The notes beneath the pieces were generated by a model. The model was not told the origin of the DNA. It worked only from the letters and a program-made list of their open reading frames with translations, and ran no database searches. Below, in pieces: positions 26,270 to 34,100 of a stretch of 64,000 bases of DNA. Position numbers and translations under genes: made by a program. The first letter of the stretch is position 1. Every line of letters starts with the position of its first letter. The stretch is taken from contig CANNGN010000001.1 in assembly GCA_947504195.1 (NCBI GenBank), forward strand, positions 186,001 to 250,000. Reading direction: 5' to 3'. This stretch comes from an uncultured Vibrio sp. (GTDB lineage Bacteria > Pseudomonadota > Gammaproteobacteria > Enterobacterales > Vibrionaceae).

Positions 26270-27679
26270 CTAGTAGGCTCTAATTTTTGCAAATGCTTGC
26301 TCTAATTTCTCGTTGTCTTTTTGCCCTGGTGAAGATTCCACACCTGAATTTAAATCCAAACCAAGACAACCAAGTGACGCGGCTTGTTGGGCATTGTTGG
26401 GGTTTATACCGCCAGCGAGCATAATATCGCTGGTATCGGTTAACGCTCGCCAATCGAACGTCGTGCCTGTTCCCCCAAGTTGTTCGCCGACTTTCGCATC
26501 AAACAAATGACGCTCTATATCCGCTCCAAGTTTCGCCGGCATCTCATCGCTTACACCATAGGCTTTCCAAATTGCGATTGATTCGGGTAGTTGTTTGCGT
26601 AAACGGCTCACATAGTCTTGGTCTTCAGTTCCATGAAGCTGAACGGCATTAAGGGAAAGTTGACTTGCTATTGTGACAATGTCACTCAAATCATGATTTT
26701 GGAAGACCCCAACATAGAGAAGTGGTGCACCTTCAATTACTTGAGATGCTTGCTCTGGAGTCACATAACGAGGTGACTTCTCAACAAAGATCAGCCCGCC
26801 ATAAACGCTACCTGCCTGATGAACGGCTTGCGCATCTTCGGCGCGAGTCAAACCACATACTTTGTTGTCACCGAGAATCATTCGGCGAGCAGCACGATCG
26901 ATATTGTCTTGTGCCATCAGTGAACTGCCAATTAAAAAGCCGTTGGCATGGGTCGCAAGATCTCGTACTTGCTGGTGAGTGTAGATGCCCGATTCAGAAA
27001 TAATAATTCGGTCTTGTGGTAGCTTAGGTGCGAGTTCTTTGGTGCGGTTAAGGTCTGTAGTGAGGTCACGTAAATTGCGATTATTAATACCGATAACTTT
27101 CGCATCTAAATTGACTGCACGTACTAGCTCTTCATCGTTGCTTACTTCTGTTAGTACACCCATCTTGAAGCGATGCGCAAGTTCGGCTAACTCGCGATAT
27201 TCGTTATCATCGAGAACCGAAAGCATAAGCAAAATAGCATCTGCTCCGTAATGACGAGCGAGATACACCTGATATGGGTCGATCATAAAGTCTTTACACA
27301 GTACTGGCTGATGAACTGAGTTTCTTACTTGAGGCAAGAAATCAAAGCTTCCTTGGAAGTACTTCTCATCGGTTAATACCGAGATCGCGTTGGCGTATGG
27401 CTTGTACGCGGTGGCTATCTCTTCTGGATTGAAAATAGGGCGAATCAACCCCTTTGATGGTGACGCTTTTTTACATTCCAGAATAAAAACAGCATGTTCA
27501 GACGTTAGCGCTTGGTAGAAACTACGATCTGATAGTGTAATTTCAGATTCAAAGTTTGCGAGAGGTTGCTGCTGTTTGCGTTCTTCAACCCAAATCGCCT
27601 TGTCTTTGACAATCTTGACCAGCACTTCCGCCATTTCAGTATGCAGAGTCGAAATATGTTCTGAGAGTTGTTGCGTCAT
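26270..27679 (-). CDS. trpCF: Fused indole-3-glycerol phosphate synthase / phosphoribosylanthranilate isomerase TrpCF
   Basis: A 469-residue bifunctional enzyme for two successive steps of tryptophan synthesis. The TrpC half (about 16-270) shows AIWVEERKQQQPLA, FILECKKASPSKG, DEKYFQGSF, LCKDFMIDPYQ, GINNRNLR and ISESGI. The TrpF half (about 272-469) shows KVCGLTRAEDA, YGGLIFVEKSPR, LNAVQLHG and LLLAGGI-like MLAGGINP. Fusion is as in enteric bacteria and vibrios. The first 15 residues precede the E. coli start; an internal ATG at 27634 begins MAEVLVKIV and is an alternative. Confidence 0.97.
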   Translation of the reverse strand: MTQQLSEHISTLHTEMAEVLVKIVKDKAIWVEERKQQQPLANFESEITLSDRSFYQALTSEHAVFILECKKASPSKGLIRPIFNPEEIATAYKPYANAISVLTDEKYFQGSFDFLPQVRNSVHQPVLCKDFMIDPYQVYLARHYGADAILLMLSVLDDNEYRELAELAHRFKMGVLTEVSNDEELVRAVNLDAKVIGINNRNLRDLTTDLNRTKELAPKLPQDRIIISESGIYTHQQVRDLATHANGFLIGSSLMAQDNIDRAARRMILGDNKVCGLTRAEDAQAVHQAGSVYGGLIFVEKSPRYVTPEQASQVIEGAPLLYVGVFQNHDLSDIVTIASQLSLNAVQLHGTEDQDYVSRLRKQLPESIAIWKAYGVSDEMPAKLGADIERHLFDAKVGEQLGGTGTTFDWRALTDTSDIMLAGGINPNNAQQAASLGCLGLDLNSGVESSPGQKDNEKLEQAFAKIRAY

Positions 27680-27684
27680 TTCCC

Positions 27685-28683
27685 TTAGCCTCGTTGTGCC
27701 AATTGTTGAACTAATTCGTATGGTTTACCTGTTGCCATTGCGTCTAGTGCTTGTTGTGCATTGGCTTTAAGATCTTCTTGGCCAAATAAACGTAATAGCA
27801 TTGCCACATTGATTGCCACCGCTGACATTTGTGCTTCGGTGCCTTTCCCCGTTAATATTTGGGTGATGATCTCACGGTTCTCTTCCGGTTCGCCACCTTT
27901 TATTGATTCAAGCGGGAAGGTTTTTAGGCCAAAATCATCTGGAGTAACGGTGTATTCTTCAATTTTCCCGTCACGAATTTCGGCAACGGTAGTTTCACCA
28001 TGAATCGCCACTTCATCCAATCCTGAACCATGAATAACCGCCGCACGTTTCATTCCCATTTGCAGCATGGTTTCTGCGATTGGGCGAATGAGTTCTTTGC
28101 TGTAAACCCCCATCAATTCGATATTTGGGCGAGCAGGGTTAACCAAGGGGCCGAGAATGTTGAACATAGTCCGGGTTTTCATTACTTGGCGAACCGGTGC
28201 TGCGTGACGCATTCCAGCGTGATATTGCGGAGCAAACAGAAAGGCGACACCAAGATCATCAACGGCTTTACGAGCGACTTCTGGGCTCATTGCTAAGTCA
28301 ATACCGAACGCGTTGAGTAGATCAGAAGAACCGGATTTGCTCGATACGCCACGGTTACCGTGTTTGGCGACTTTCACTCCACATGCAGCAGCAACAAAAG
28401 CAGAAGCGGTGGATATGTTAATTGTGTTGTGACCATCGCCACCAGTACCGACTATATCAGCGAAGTCGTAATCTGGGCTAGGGAAGGGCTTTGCATTGGC
28501 TAGAAGAGCTTTTGCTGCACCGGAAATCTCTTCAGGTGTTTCACCTTTGATTTTCAAGCAGGTCAATAGTGTTCCCAATAGCACTGGGTCCATTTCACCT
28601 TTTACGATCTGGTCAAACAGATGTTGGCTTTCTTCTTGAGTTAATGACTGCTGTGCGTACAGTTTGTCTATAATCGCTTGCAT
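27685..28683 (-). CDS. trpD: Anthranilate phosphoribosyltransferase TrpD
   Basis: A 332-residue enzyme that transfers phosphoribosyl from PRPP to anthranilate. The glycine-rich DIVGTGGDGHNTINIST and KHGNRGVSSKSGSSD loops bind PRPP and metal, and NILGPLVNPA and VIHGSGLDE are family motifs. Unlike E. coli, it is not fused to TrpG; it stands 87 bases after a separate trpG. It ends 5 bases before trpCF. Confidence 0.98.
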   Translation of the reverse strand: MQAIIDKLYAQQSLTQEESQHLFDQIVKGEMDPVLLGTLLTCLKIKGETPEEISGAAKALLANAKPFPSPDYDFADIVGTGGDGHNTINISTASAFVAAACGVKVAKHGNRGVSSKSGSSDLLNAFGIDLAMSPEVARKAVDDLGVAFLFAPQYHAGMRHAAPVRQVMKTRTMFNILGPLVNPARPNIELMGVYSKELIRPIAETMLQMGMKRAAVIHGSGLDEVAIHGETTVAEIRDGKIEEYTVTPDDFGLKTFPLESIKGGEPEENREIITQILTGKGTEAQMSAVAINVAMLLRLFGQEDLKANAQQALDAMATGKPYELVQQLAQRG

Positions 28684-28770
28684 GGTTTCGTCCTTAAATT
28701 CTGTCGCTAATTCGGTTACTCATTTAATAGCTAAATGCGTTGTCTTTGTCGATTTGAATGTATCGTAAGT

Positions 28771-29352
28771 CTAGCCTGCAAGAGACCAATCAATCGCATT
28801 GGATAATAGTGTTGCGCCATAGGTGGTCATAATTGATTCAGGGTGAAACTGAAATCCACATACCTTGTCTTGTTCTTGGACAACAGACATCACTAAACCA
28901 TTGACTTCTGCTGTCACCGTTAATGCATCCGGAATGTCGGTGGCCACTAACGAATGATAACGCGCAATGGCTAATGGTGAAGGTAAATTCTGGTATATCT
29001 CGTGATTTTGGTGTTCCATCATTGATATTTTGCCATGAATAATTTCACCCGCTCCAGCGACAACACCGCCGTATGCCTCGACGATGGCTTGGTGCCCCAG
29101 ACAAATACCAATCATTGGCACTTTGCCTTTTAAGCTTTGAATAAGTTCTGGCATACAGCCCGCTTCAGAGGGAGCTCCAGGACCGGGAGATAAGACTACA
29201 ACAGGGTTGTCGAGTTGTGCTAACTCTGCATTAATTTGCTCAACCGTTAGATTATTCCGATAAATAGTGACGTTGTGACCAAGTGAGCGGAACTGATCAA
29301 CGAGGTTGTAGGTAAATGAGTCAAAGTTGTCGATAAATAATAAATTAGCCAT
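28771..29352 (-). CDS. trpG: Anthranilate synthase glutamine amidotransferase subunit TrpG
   Basis: A 193-residue class I glutamine amidotransferase that supplies ammonia to TrpE. The nucleophile is Cys84 in GICLGHQAI, and the His-Glu pair is in FQFHPESIMT. LLIDNFDSFTYNL-like and VVLSPGPGAP motifs are present. It is separate from trpD, as in vibrios. It lies 12 bases after trpE. Confidence 0.98.
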   Translation of the reverse strand: MANLLFIDNFDSFTYNLVDQFRSLGHNVTIYRNNLTVEQINAELAQLDNPVVVLSPGPGAPSEAGCMPELIQSLKGKVPMIGICLGHQAIVEAYGGVVAGAGEIIHGKISMMEHQNHEIYQNLPSPLAIARYHSLVATDIPDALTVTAEVNGLVMSVVQEQDKVCGFQFHPESIMTTYGATLLSNAIDWSLAG

Positions 29353-29364
29353 GATGAGTTCTCC

Positions 29365-30939
29365 TTATGCTTCCTGCTTTTGATGAGCCATTTGGATCGC
29401 AGAGATCACGGCTTGAGCTTTGGTTCGAGTTTCGTCAGCTTCGGATTGTGGGTCGGAATCATACACCACACCTGCACCGGCTTGAACACGAGCGACGTCA
29501 TTTTCAACATACGCAGAACGAATCACAATACAGGTGTCGAGATCGCCTTCACCAGTCAGGTAACCGACCGCACCGCCATAGCCACCGCGGCGCTCTTGTT
29601 CAACTTCTCGAATTAACTGCATTGCACGAATTTTAGGTGCGCCGGTTAAGGTTCCCATATTCATACAGGCTTGATAGGCATGAAGTGCATCCAGATCGCC
29701 TCTAAGTTGTCCGACAACACGAGAGACTAGATGCATTACATGACTGTATCTGTCGACAGCCAGTAGATTTGCCACGTGTCGAGTACCCGCTTCGGAGATA
29801 CGAGCAACATCATTACGGGCTAAATCCACTAACATCATATGCTCGGCATTTTCTTTTCGATCGCCTCGCAATTCGAGTTCGATGCGACCATCAAGATCGA
29901 GGTTAATTGAACCATCAGGGTTTTTACCACGACGACGAGTGCCAGCAATAGGGTAGATTTCTATTTGATTGGTTTCTTGAGAATATTTCAGAGCACTTTC
30001 TGGTGATGCGCCGAACAGTGTAAACAGCTCGTCTTGCATATAGAACATATAAGGGCTTGGGTTACTCTCTTTGAGCTTTTTATAAGCGGCCAACGGTGAA
30101 GGGCACGGTAAATTGAAACTGCGAGATGGGACAACTTGGAAAATATCGCCTTGTACAATGTGATGTTTTAAGTCATCAACTATCTGACAAAAATCATTAT
30201 CACTTACAGAAACGTCGACATTGACTTGGTCTAACTGCTGCGCTTCTGGTAGTTCCGCTGGCTCTTTACATTGTTCAATGATGCTATCGATACGCTGCGT
30301 TAGTTGAGCGACGTGCACTGGGTCAGGGTTAAACAAGCTTCCCTGAATATCACAACATCCACGCTGGTGGTCGATCACCAATAATGTTTCCGATACGTAA
30401 AACACATAATCGGGACATTGGTTGGTTTGCGCCGCATCACCAAGTGGTTCAAAGTTCGCCACCATATCGTACGCAAACAGTCCACCGAGGAAAATGGCAA
30501 AACGATCATGTCCCTCACGGTTAAAGCTATGCTGAACTAAGCGTAAAGGATCGAAAGAAGAAGATTGCTGGAGTCGAGAATCTTCATCTAATGTATCTGA
30601 AGGGTTTTCAAACTCGAGTTCTAAACGATCGTTGGTTAAGTGATGTTTGATACTTGGCTTGATATTTAGTGCTAGGTGCTCAATTAAATTTTGACCGTTT
30701 TCAGTTAGCGCTTGAAACTCAACTTTATGTCCGTTGCATACGATTCGCGCTGCGGCGTCAACCAACAATAAGCTTTTTAGGTCTTGCTTTGATTCAATTT
30801 CAGAAGACTCAAGCAATAAACTATCGGTCTTATGTTCACATAAGGTATGAAATAATTTTGTTGGGTCAGCGTGGTAAGCGACGGTTTTTTTTATGACCTC
30901 TAACTTACCCAGTTGATTGATACCTATTGTATTGTTCAT
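29365..30939 (-). CDS. trpE: Anthranilate synthase component I TrpE
   Basis: A 524-residue chorismate-using enzyme, first step of tryptophan synthesis. The tryptophan feedback site LLESSEIESK is near the N-terminus (about 39-48). The chorismate-binding core carries DIFQVVPSR, SPYMFYM, FGASPESALKY, PIAGTRRRG, ELELRGDRKENAEHMMLVDLARND and GTLTGAPKIRAM. First structural gene of the operon, following a leader peptide and attenuator. Confidence 0.98.
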   Translation of the reverse strand: MNNTIGINQLGKLEVIKKTVAYHADPTKLFHTLCEHKTDSLLLESSEIESKQDLKSLLLVDAAARIVCNGHKVEFQALTENGQNLIEHLALNIKPSIKHHLTNDRLELEFENPSDTLDEDSRLQQSSSFDPLRLVQHSFNREGHDRFAIFLGGLFAYDMVANFEPLGDAAQTNQCPDYVFYVSETLLVIDHQRGCCDIQGSLFNPDPVHVAQLTQRIDSIIEQCKEPAELPEAQQLDQVNVDVSVSDNDFCQIVDDLKHHIVQGDIFQVVPSRSFNLPCPSPLAAYKKLKESNPSPYMFYMQDELFTLFGASPESALKYSQETNQIEIYPIAGTRRRGKNPDGSINLDLDGRIELELRGDRKENAEHMMLVDLARNDVARISEAGTRHVANLLAVDRYSHVMHLVSRVVGQLRGDLDALHAYQACMNMGTLTGAPKIRAMQLIREVEQERRGGYGGAVGYLTGEGDLDTCIVIRSAYVENDVARVQAGAGVVYDSDPQSEADETRTKAQAVISAIQMAHQKQEA

Positions 30940-30963
30940 GAGGTAATCCTATAAAAATAATGT

Positions 30964-30989
30964 AAAAAAGCCCGCATCAATTGCGGGCT
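30964..30989 (-). terminator. trp attenuator (intrinsic terminator)
   Basis: On the minus strand the stem AGCCCGCA (30989-30982) and TGCGGGCT (30976-30969) with loop ATTGA is followed by six T residues, ending 24 bases before the trpE ATG. A GCGGG segment at the end of the leader-peptide gene can instead pair with the CCCGC arm, giving an antiterminator. This is the classical trp attenuation layout. Confidence 0.92.
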
Positions 30990-31012
30990 CTTAAATTCGA
31001 TTTGCTATCAGT

Positions 31013-31111
31013 CTAGACCCGCTGGAATAAATATGTCACGCGCCAGCAATTCCAACCATTGTTGGTTGTTACTAAATTCTTTTTCTGCATGGTAGTAAAT
31101 TCTTGTAACAT
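31013..31111 (-). CDS. trpL: trp operon leader peptide TrpL
   Basis: A 32-residue leader peptide, MLQEFTT...TNNGWNCWRV..., with two Trp codons at positions 20 and 23 (TGG AAT TGC TGG; 31054-31043). It ends with TAG within the segment that can pair with the attenuator arm. Stalling at the Trp codons when charged tRNA-Trp is scarce would free the antiterminator. A second in-frame ATG at codon 8 is an alternative start; ribosome-site evidence is weak for both. Confidence 0.85.
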   Translation of the reverse strand: MLQEFTTMQKKNLVTTNNGWNCWRVTYLFQRV

Positions 31112-31145
31112 AGCGGGAAGACTCTCTTAAACTCTTCTAAGTAAT

Positions 31146-31169
31146 TGCGTACTAGTTTGCTAGTGCGCA
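31146..31169 (-). promoter_or_regulatory. TrpR operator overlapping the trp promoter
   Basis: A near-palindrome centred on ACTAGTTTGCTAGT closely matches the E. coli trp operator core ACTAGTTAACTAGT. It overlaps the -10 element (31154-31159), so bound TrpR would block RNA polymerase. Confidence 0.9.
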
Positions 31170-31182
31170 CGGTGAAAGTCAA
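31154..31182 (-). promoter_or_regulatory. trp operon promoter
   Basis: On the minus strand, -35 TTGACT (31182-31177) and -10 CAAACT (31159-31154) are 17 bases apart. The weak -10 inside the operator corresponds to TTAACT in E. coli. Confidence 0.85.
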
Positions 31183-31240
31183 GCCTTTTTCCTTAGAAAT
31201 TGCCCTATATTGCCTTATGAAGTAGGAACCAATAGAAACA

Positions 31241-32098
31241 ATGCCAAGAATAGACTTACACAGTCACACCATCGCTTCTGATGGGCGTTTTACCCCGACT
31301 GATGTTATTAATCGAGCACTTGAATTTAATATAGATGTGCTCGCGATAACCGATCACGATACGACTGCGGGATTGGCTGAAGCATTTCATCATATCGAAT
31401 CTAATCAATTACCGATTCGTTTAATTTCGGGTATTGAGATTTCAACATTGTGGCAGAATAAAGATATTCACATTGTTGGGTTGAATATTGACGTAGAAAA
31501 TTTACAGTTGTGCGAATTAATTGCACAACAAAAACAGCTCCGGGTTGAACGCTCTGAACTCATGGCAAGCCGGTTAGAGAAAGTGACACGTGAAGGTGTA
31601 CTTGAAGAAGTAAAAGCAATTGCGGGAGAGGCGTATATTACCCGTGCTCATTTTGCTAAGTGGTTGGTTGAAAACGGGTATGCAAAATCGATGCAGCACG
31701 TATTTAAGAAATTTTTGACTCGCAATAATCCCGGTTATGTCCCTCCAATGTGGTGCTCTATGACTGAAGCCGTGAGCGCAATTCATGCCGCTGGAGGCCA
31801 GGCCGTTCTTGCTCACCCTGGGCGTTATGACCTTACCGCAAAATGGTTAAAGCGCTTATTAACTGCATTTTGTGACGCTGGTGGTGACGCCATGGAAGTT
31901 GCCCAACCGCAACAAGGACCGAATGAACGACGCAACTTGGCAGATTATGCGTTACAATACAATTTATTAGCATCGCAAGGCAGCGACTTCCATTATCCTT
32001 CTCCGTGGATGGAGTTAGGAAGAAATTTGTGGTTGCCAGCTGGTGTAGAACCTGTTTGGAAAGACTGGGGAATTGAACCCCAGAAAGTTGAGTCTTAG
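31241..32098 (+). CDS. rnm: PHP-domain 5'-3' exoribonuclease Rnm (YciV, RNase AM)
   Basis: A 285-residue PHP-family metal-dependent phosphoesterase. Metal-binding motifs: [11 protein letters not shown] (residues 5-15), [27 protein letters not shown] and [10 protein letters not shown]. The E. coli orthologue trims 5' ends of rRNA and other short RNAs. It is divergent from the trp operon, sharing the regulatory region, as in E. coli, and lies 20 bases before yciO. Confidence 0.95.
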   Translation: MPRIDLHSHTIASDGRFTPTDVINRALEFNIDVLAITDHDTTAGLAEAFHHIESNQLPIRLISGIEISTLWQNKDIHIVGLNIDVENLQLCELIAQQKQLRVERSELMASRLEKVTREGVLEEVKAIAGEAYITRAHFAKWLVENGYAKSMQHVFKKFLTRNNPGYVPPMWCSMTEAVSAIHAAGGQAVLAHPGRYDLTAKWLKRLLTAFCDAGGDAMEVAQPQQGPNERRNLADYALQYNLLASQGSDFHYPSPWMELGRNLWLPAGVEPVWKDWGIEPQKVES

Positions 32099-32118
32099 GC
32101 TCGATGTGAGGAAGTAGA

Positions 32119-32739
32119 ATGAGTCAATATTTTTATGTTCACCCCGACAACCCTCAAACACGTCTTATTAACCAAGCTGTCGCGATTATTCGTAACGGCG
32201 GAGTGGTGGTTTACCCAACCGATTCTGGTTATGCGTTAGGTTGTCAGTTAGAAAATAAGCAAGCACTAGAACGAATTTGTCAGATTAGACGTCTGGACGA
32301 TAAACACAACTTTACCCTTTTATGTCGCGATCTTTCAGAGTTGTCGTTTTACGCCCGTGTTGATAATACCGCATTTCGTTTATTGAAAAACAATACCCCT
32401 GGCCCTTATACCTTTATTTTCAAGGGAACTAAGGAAGTGCCCCGTCGTTTGATGAACAGTAAACGTAAGACTATTGGTATCCGTGTTCCGGATAACAAAA
32501 TAGCATTGGATTTACTTGAAGCATTGGGTGAGCCGATGATGTCGACGTCACTCATTTTACCTAACAAAGAAACGACCGAATCAGATCCTGAAGAAATTCG
32601 TGATTCGTTAGAGCATGCCGTTGATGTAATTCTCAACGGTGGTTATCTTGGTGAGCAGCCTACAACGGTCATTGATTTTAGTGATGATGAAGTGAAAGTG
32701 TTACGACAAGGTGCTGGTGATAGTACGCCTTTCGAATAG
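32119..32739 (+). CDS. yciO: YciO, Sua5/YrdC-family L-threonylcarbamoyladenylate synthase-type protein
   Basis: A 206-residue protein of the Sua5/YciO/YrdC family, which binds RNA and L-threonyl-AMP precursors. Motifs: GGVVVYPTDSGYALGC, IRRLDDKHNFTLLC, TPGPYTFIFKG and KRKTIGIRVPD. YciO is a paralogue of TsaC/YrdC with weaker established activity in t6A synthesis. Start has GAGGAAG upstream. It is 20 bases after rnm, so same operon. Confidence 0.94.
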   Translation: MSQYFYVHPDNPQTRLINQAVAIIRNGGVVVYPTDSGYALGCQLENKQALERICQIRRLDDKHNFTLLCRDLSELSFYARVDNTAFRLLKNNTPGPYTFIFKGTKEVPRRLMNSKRKTIGIRVPDNKIALDLLEALGEPMMSTSLILPNKETTESDPEEIRDSLEHAVDVILNGGYLGEQPTTVIDFSDDEVKVLRQGAGDSTPFE

Positions 32740-32778
32740 TAAGTGACTATCTTCATGTAATCACAGTAACAAAACCCC

Positions 32779-32803
32779 CATCGCCCTGCTAGTCGGGGCG
32801 ATG
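32779..32803. terminator. GC-rich hairpin after yciO
   Basis: Stem CATCGCCC (32779-32786) with GGGCGATG (32796-32803), about 40 bases past the yciO stop. No T-run follows, so it may be only a partial terminator. Confidence 0.45.
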
Positions 32804-32986
32804 ATCGTTATCGAATGAAATCTTCTAATATTTACACTTAATACGACATTGAGGCTGTAGCGTTTCTCTATTTTTTGTGATTGTTTTCAGTTGTGCATAA
32901 TGATTGCACATTGGGTTTGAATTGACCGTGAGTGTTGCCTACGGCTTCCTATATTCAATGCCTTGTACAGCAGGTTGGGAGCTGTA

Positions 32987-33391
32987 TTAACCATTATTTA
33001 TCTTTAACTTAGCTAAAAAAAGATAAGACATTGCAATAATGATCGTAAATATTAAAGAGACATAACATAGAGCTAAACCAGAACTACTTTTTGGGCAGGT
33101 CGAACCATTACTTATTTCAAATATACTACCTATAAACGCAAGTAAGAAAACAGGTACCCAACCGATTAAAAATAATTTGTTCAATGGCCGTCGGGATATC
33201 ATAAGTATTGTAGCAATCAACATGAATAAATAACCTATGAAGACCACAAAGCAAGCTGGAATAAAACCGACAGTTGGGCATGGTGCTACGCCAGTAATGG
33301 TTGTATACGATACCGACGCTGCGCCATACAATCCAGTTGCAAGCAAAGCAAACAAAATAAATTTTACAAAATAAACCGCTATATTCCTCAT
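32987..33391 (-). CDS. Small four-helix membrane protein, unknown
   Basis: A 134-residue integral membrane protein with four predicted helices (VKFILFALLATGLYGAASV, VGFIPACFVVFIGYLFMLIATILMI, LFLIGWVPVFLLAFIGSIF, LALCYVSLIFTIIIAMSYLFLA). A pair of cysteines faces the loop regions (GVAPCPTVG and GSTCPKSSSG). I do not recognise a family. Its start overlaps the stop of the upstream membrane protein gene by 4 bases. It is the last gene of a minus-strand block lying between plus-strand yciO and rluB. Confidence 0.7.
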   Translation of the reverse strand: MRNIAVYFVKFILFALLATGLYGAASVSYTTITGVAPCPTVGFIPACFVVFIGYLFMLIATILMISRRPLNKLFLIGWVPVFLLAFIGSIFEISNGSTCPKSSSGLALCYVSLIFTIIIAMSYLFLAKLKINNG

Positions 33392-34071
33392 GATTTGTTT
33401 ACTTTATAAAGTGCATACAAAGATAAAGAAAAAACAATCAAATGAACGACATTCATTGCAGCAGGTAACAGCCACACTCCAACACTCATTCCGGTAAAAT
33501 AGGTGGTAAAAATCAAACCGAGCAATAATGCAGGGCTAAATATCGCCATCCACTTAGGGTATAAGGTTTTTCCGATTGCAATACGCCAAACCCAAAATAT
33601 GGACACAACAACAATGGCTAAGCGTAAAGCATTGACCAAAGGTTCATTATGAGCACCAAAATCCATTAATAAGCTATGTAATTGTGCAATTATTGTTGGG
33701 TCACTTGTATCAGCAATTTCATGAGCTGTCAGTGCTAAATAAATACGCCCACCTAACCAAGCATTTCCGACCATAAAAGCGTAACCACCGAGCAAGGTAA
33801 TAATCCACCCATAAAGTTTGCTACCTCCACGGATAAACATTTGTCCAATATGCCAATAGCCTAATAGGTACAATGGAGCAGCCAATGTGCTAAAAAAGTG
33901 CCCGATTGTTAGTTTTTCTTTGGCGACATTTGCAAAGTAGATATAACCTTCTTTTTCGTAACCTCCAAGAGGAGAATATTGCAAAGTAAATTCGCCGATA
34001 CCAACAAAAAGGGCAGCGAAGAAGCCAGCAAGTCCAGTCAAAAATAAAACCTTTTGGGTTTGTGTATCCAT
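33388..34071 (-). CDS. Polytopic membrane protein, DUF6796-like
   Basis: A 227-residue protein with six or more predicted membrane helices. It begins MDTQTQKVLFLTGLAGFFAALFVGIGEF and contains LTIGHFFSTLAAPLYLLGYWHIGQMF and NEPLVNALRLAIVVVSIFWVWRI. I believe it belongs to the family catalogued as DUF6796, from memory and unverified; function unknown. It overlaps the downstream four-helix gene by 4 bases and lies about 30 bases after the FG-GAP gene, so all three are probably one transcript. Confidence 0.72.
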   Translation of the reverse strand: MDTQTQKVLFLTGLAGFFAALFVGIGEFTLQYSPLGGYEKEGYIYFANVAKEKLTIGHFFSTLAAPLYLLGYWHIGQMFIRGGSKLYGWIITLLGGYAFMVGNAWLGGRIYLALTAHEIADTSDPTIIAQLHSLLMDFGAHNEPLVNALRLAIVVVSIFWVWRIAIGKTLYPKWMAIFSPALLLGLIFTTYFTGMSVGVWLLPAAMNVVHLIVFSLSLYALYKVNKS

Positions 34072-34100
34072 TATTTAAGTCTCATTATTATTGAAGAATT

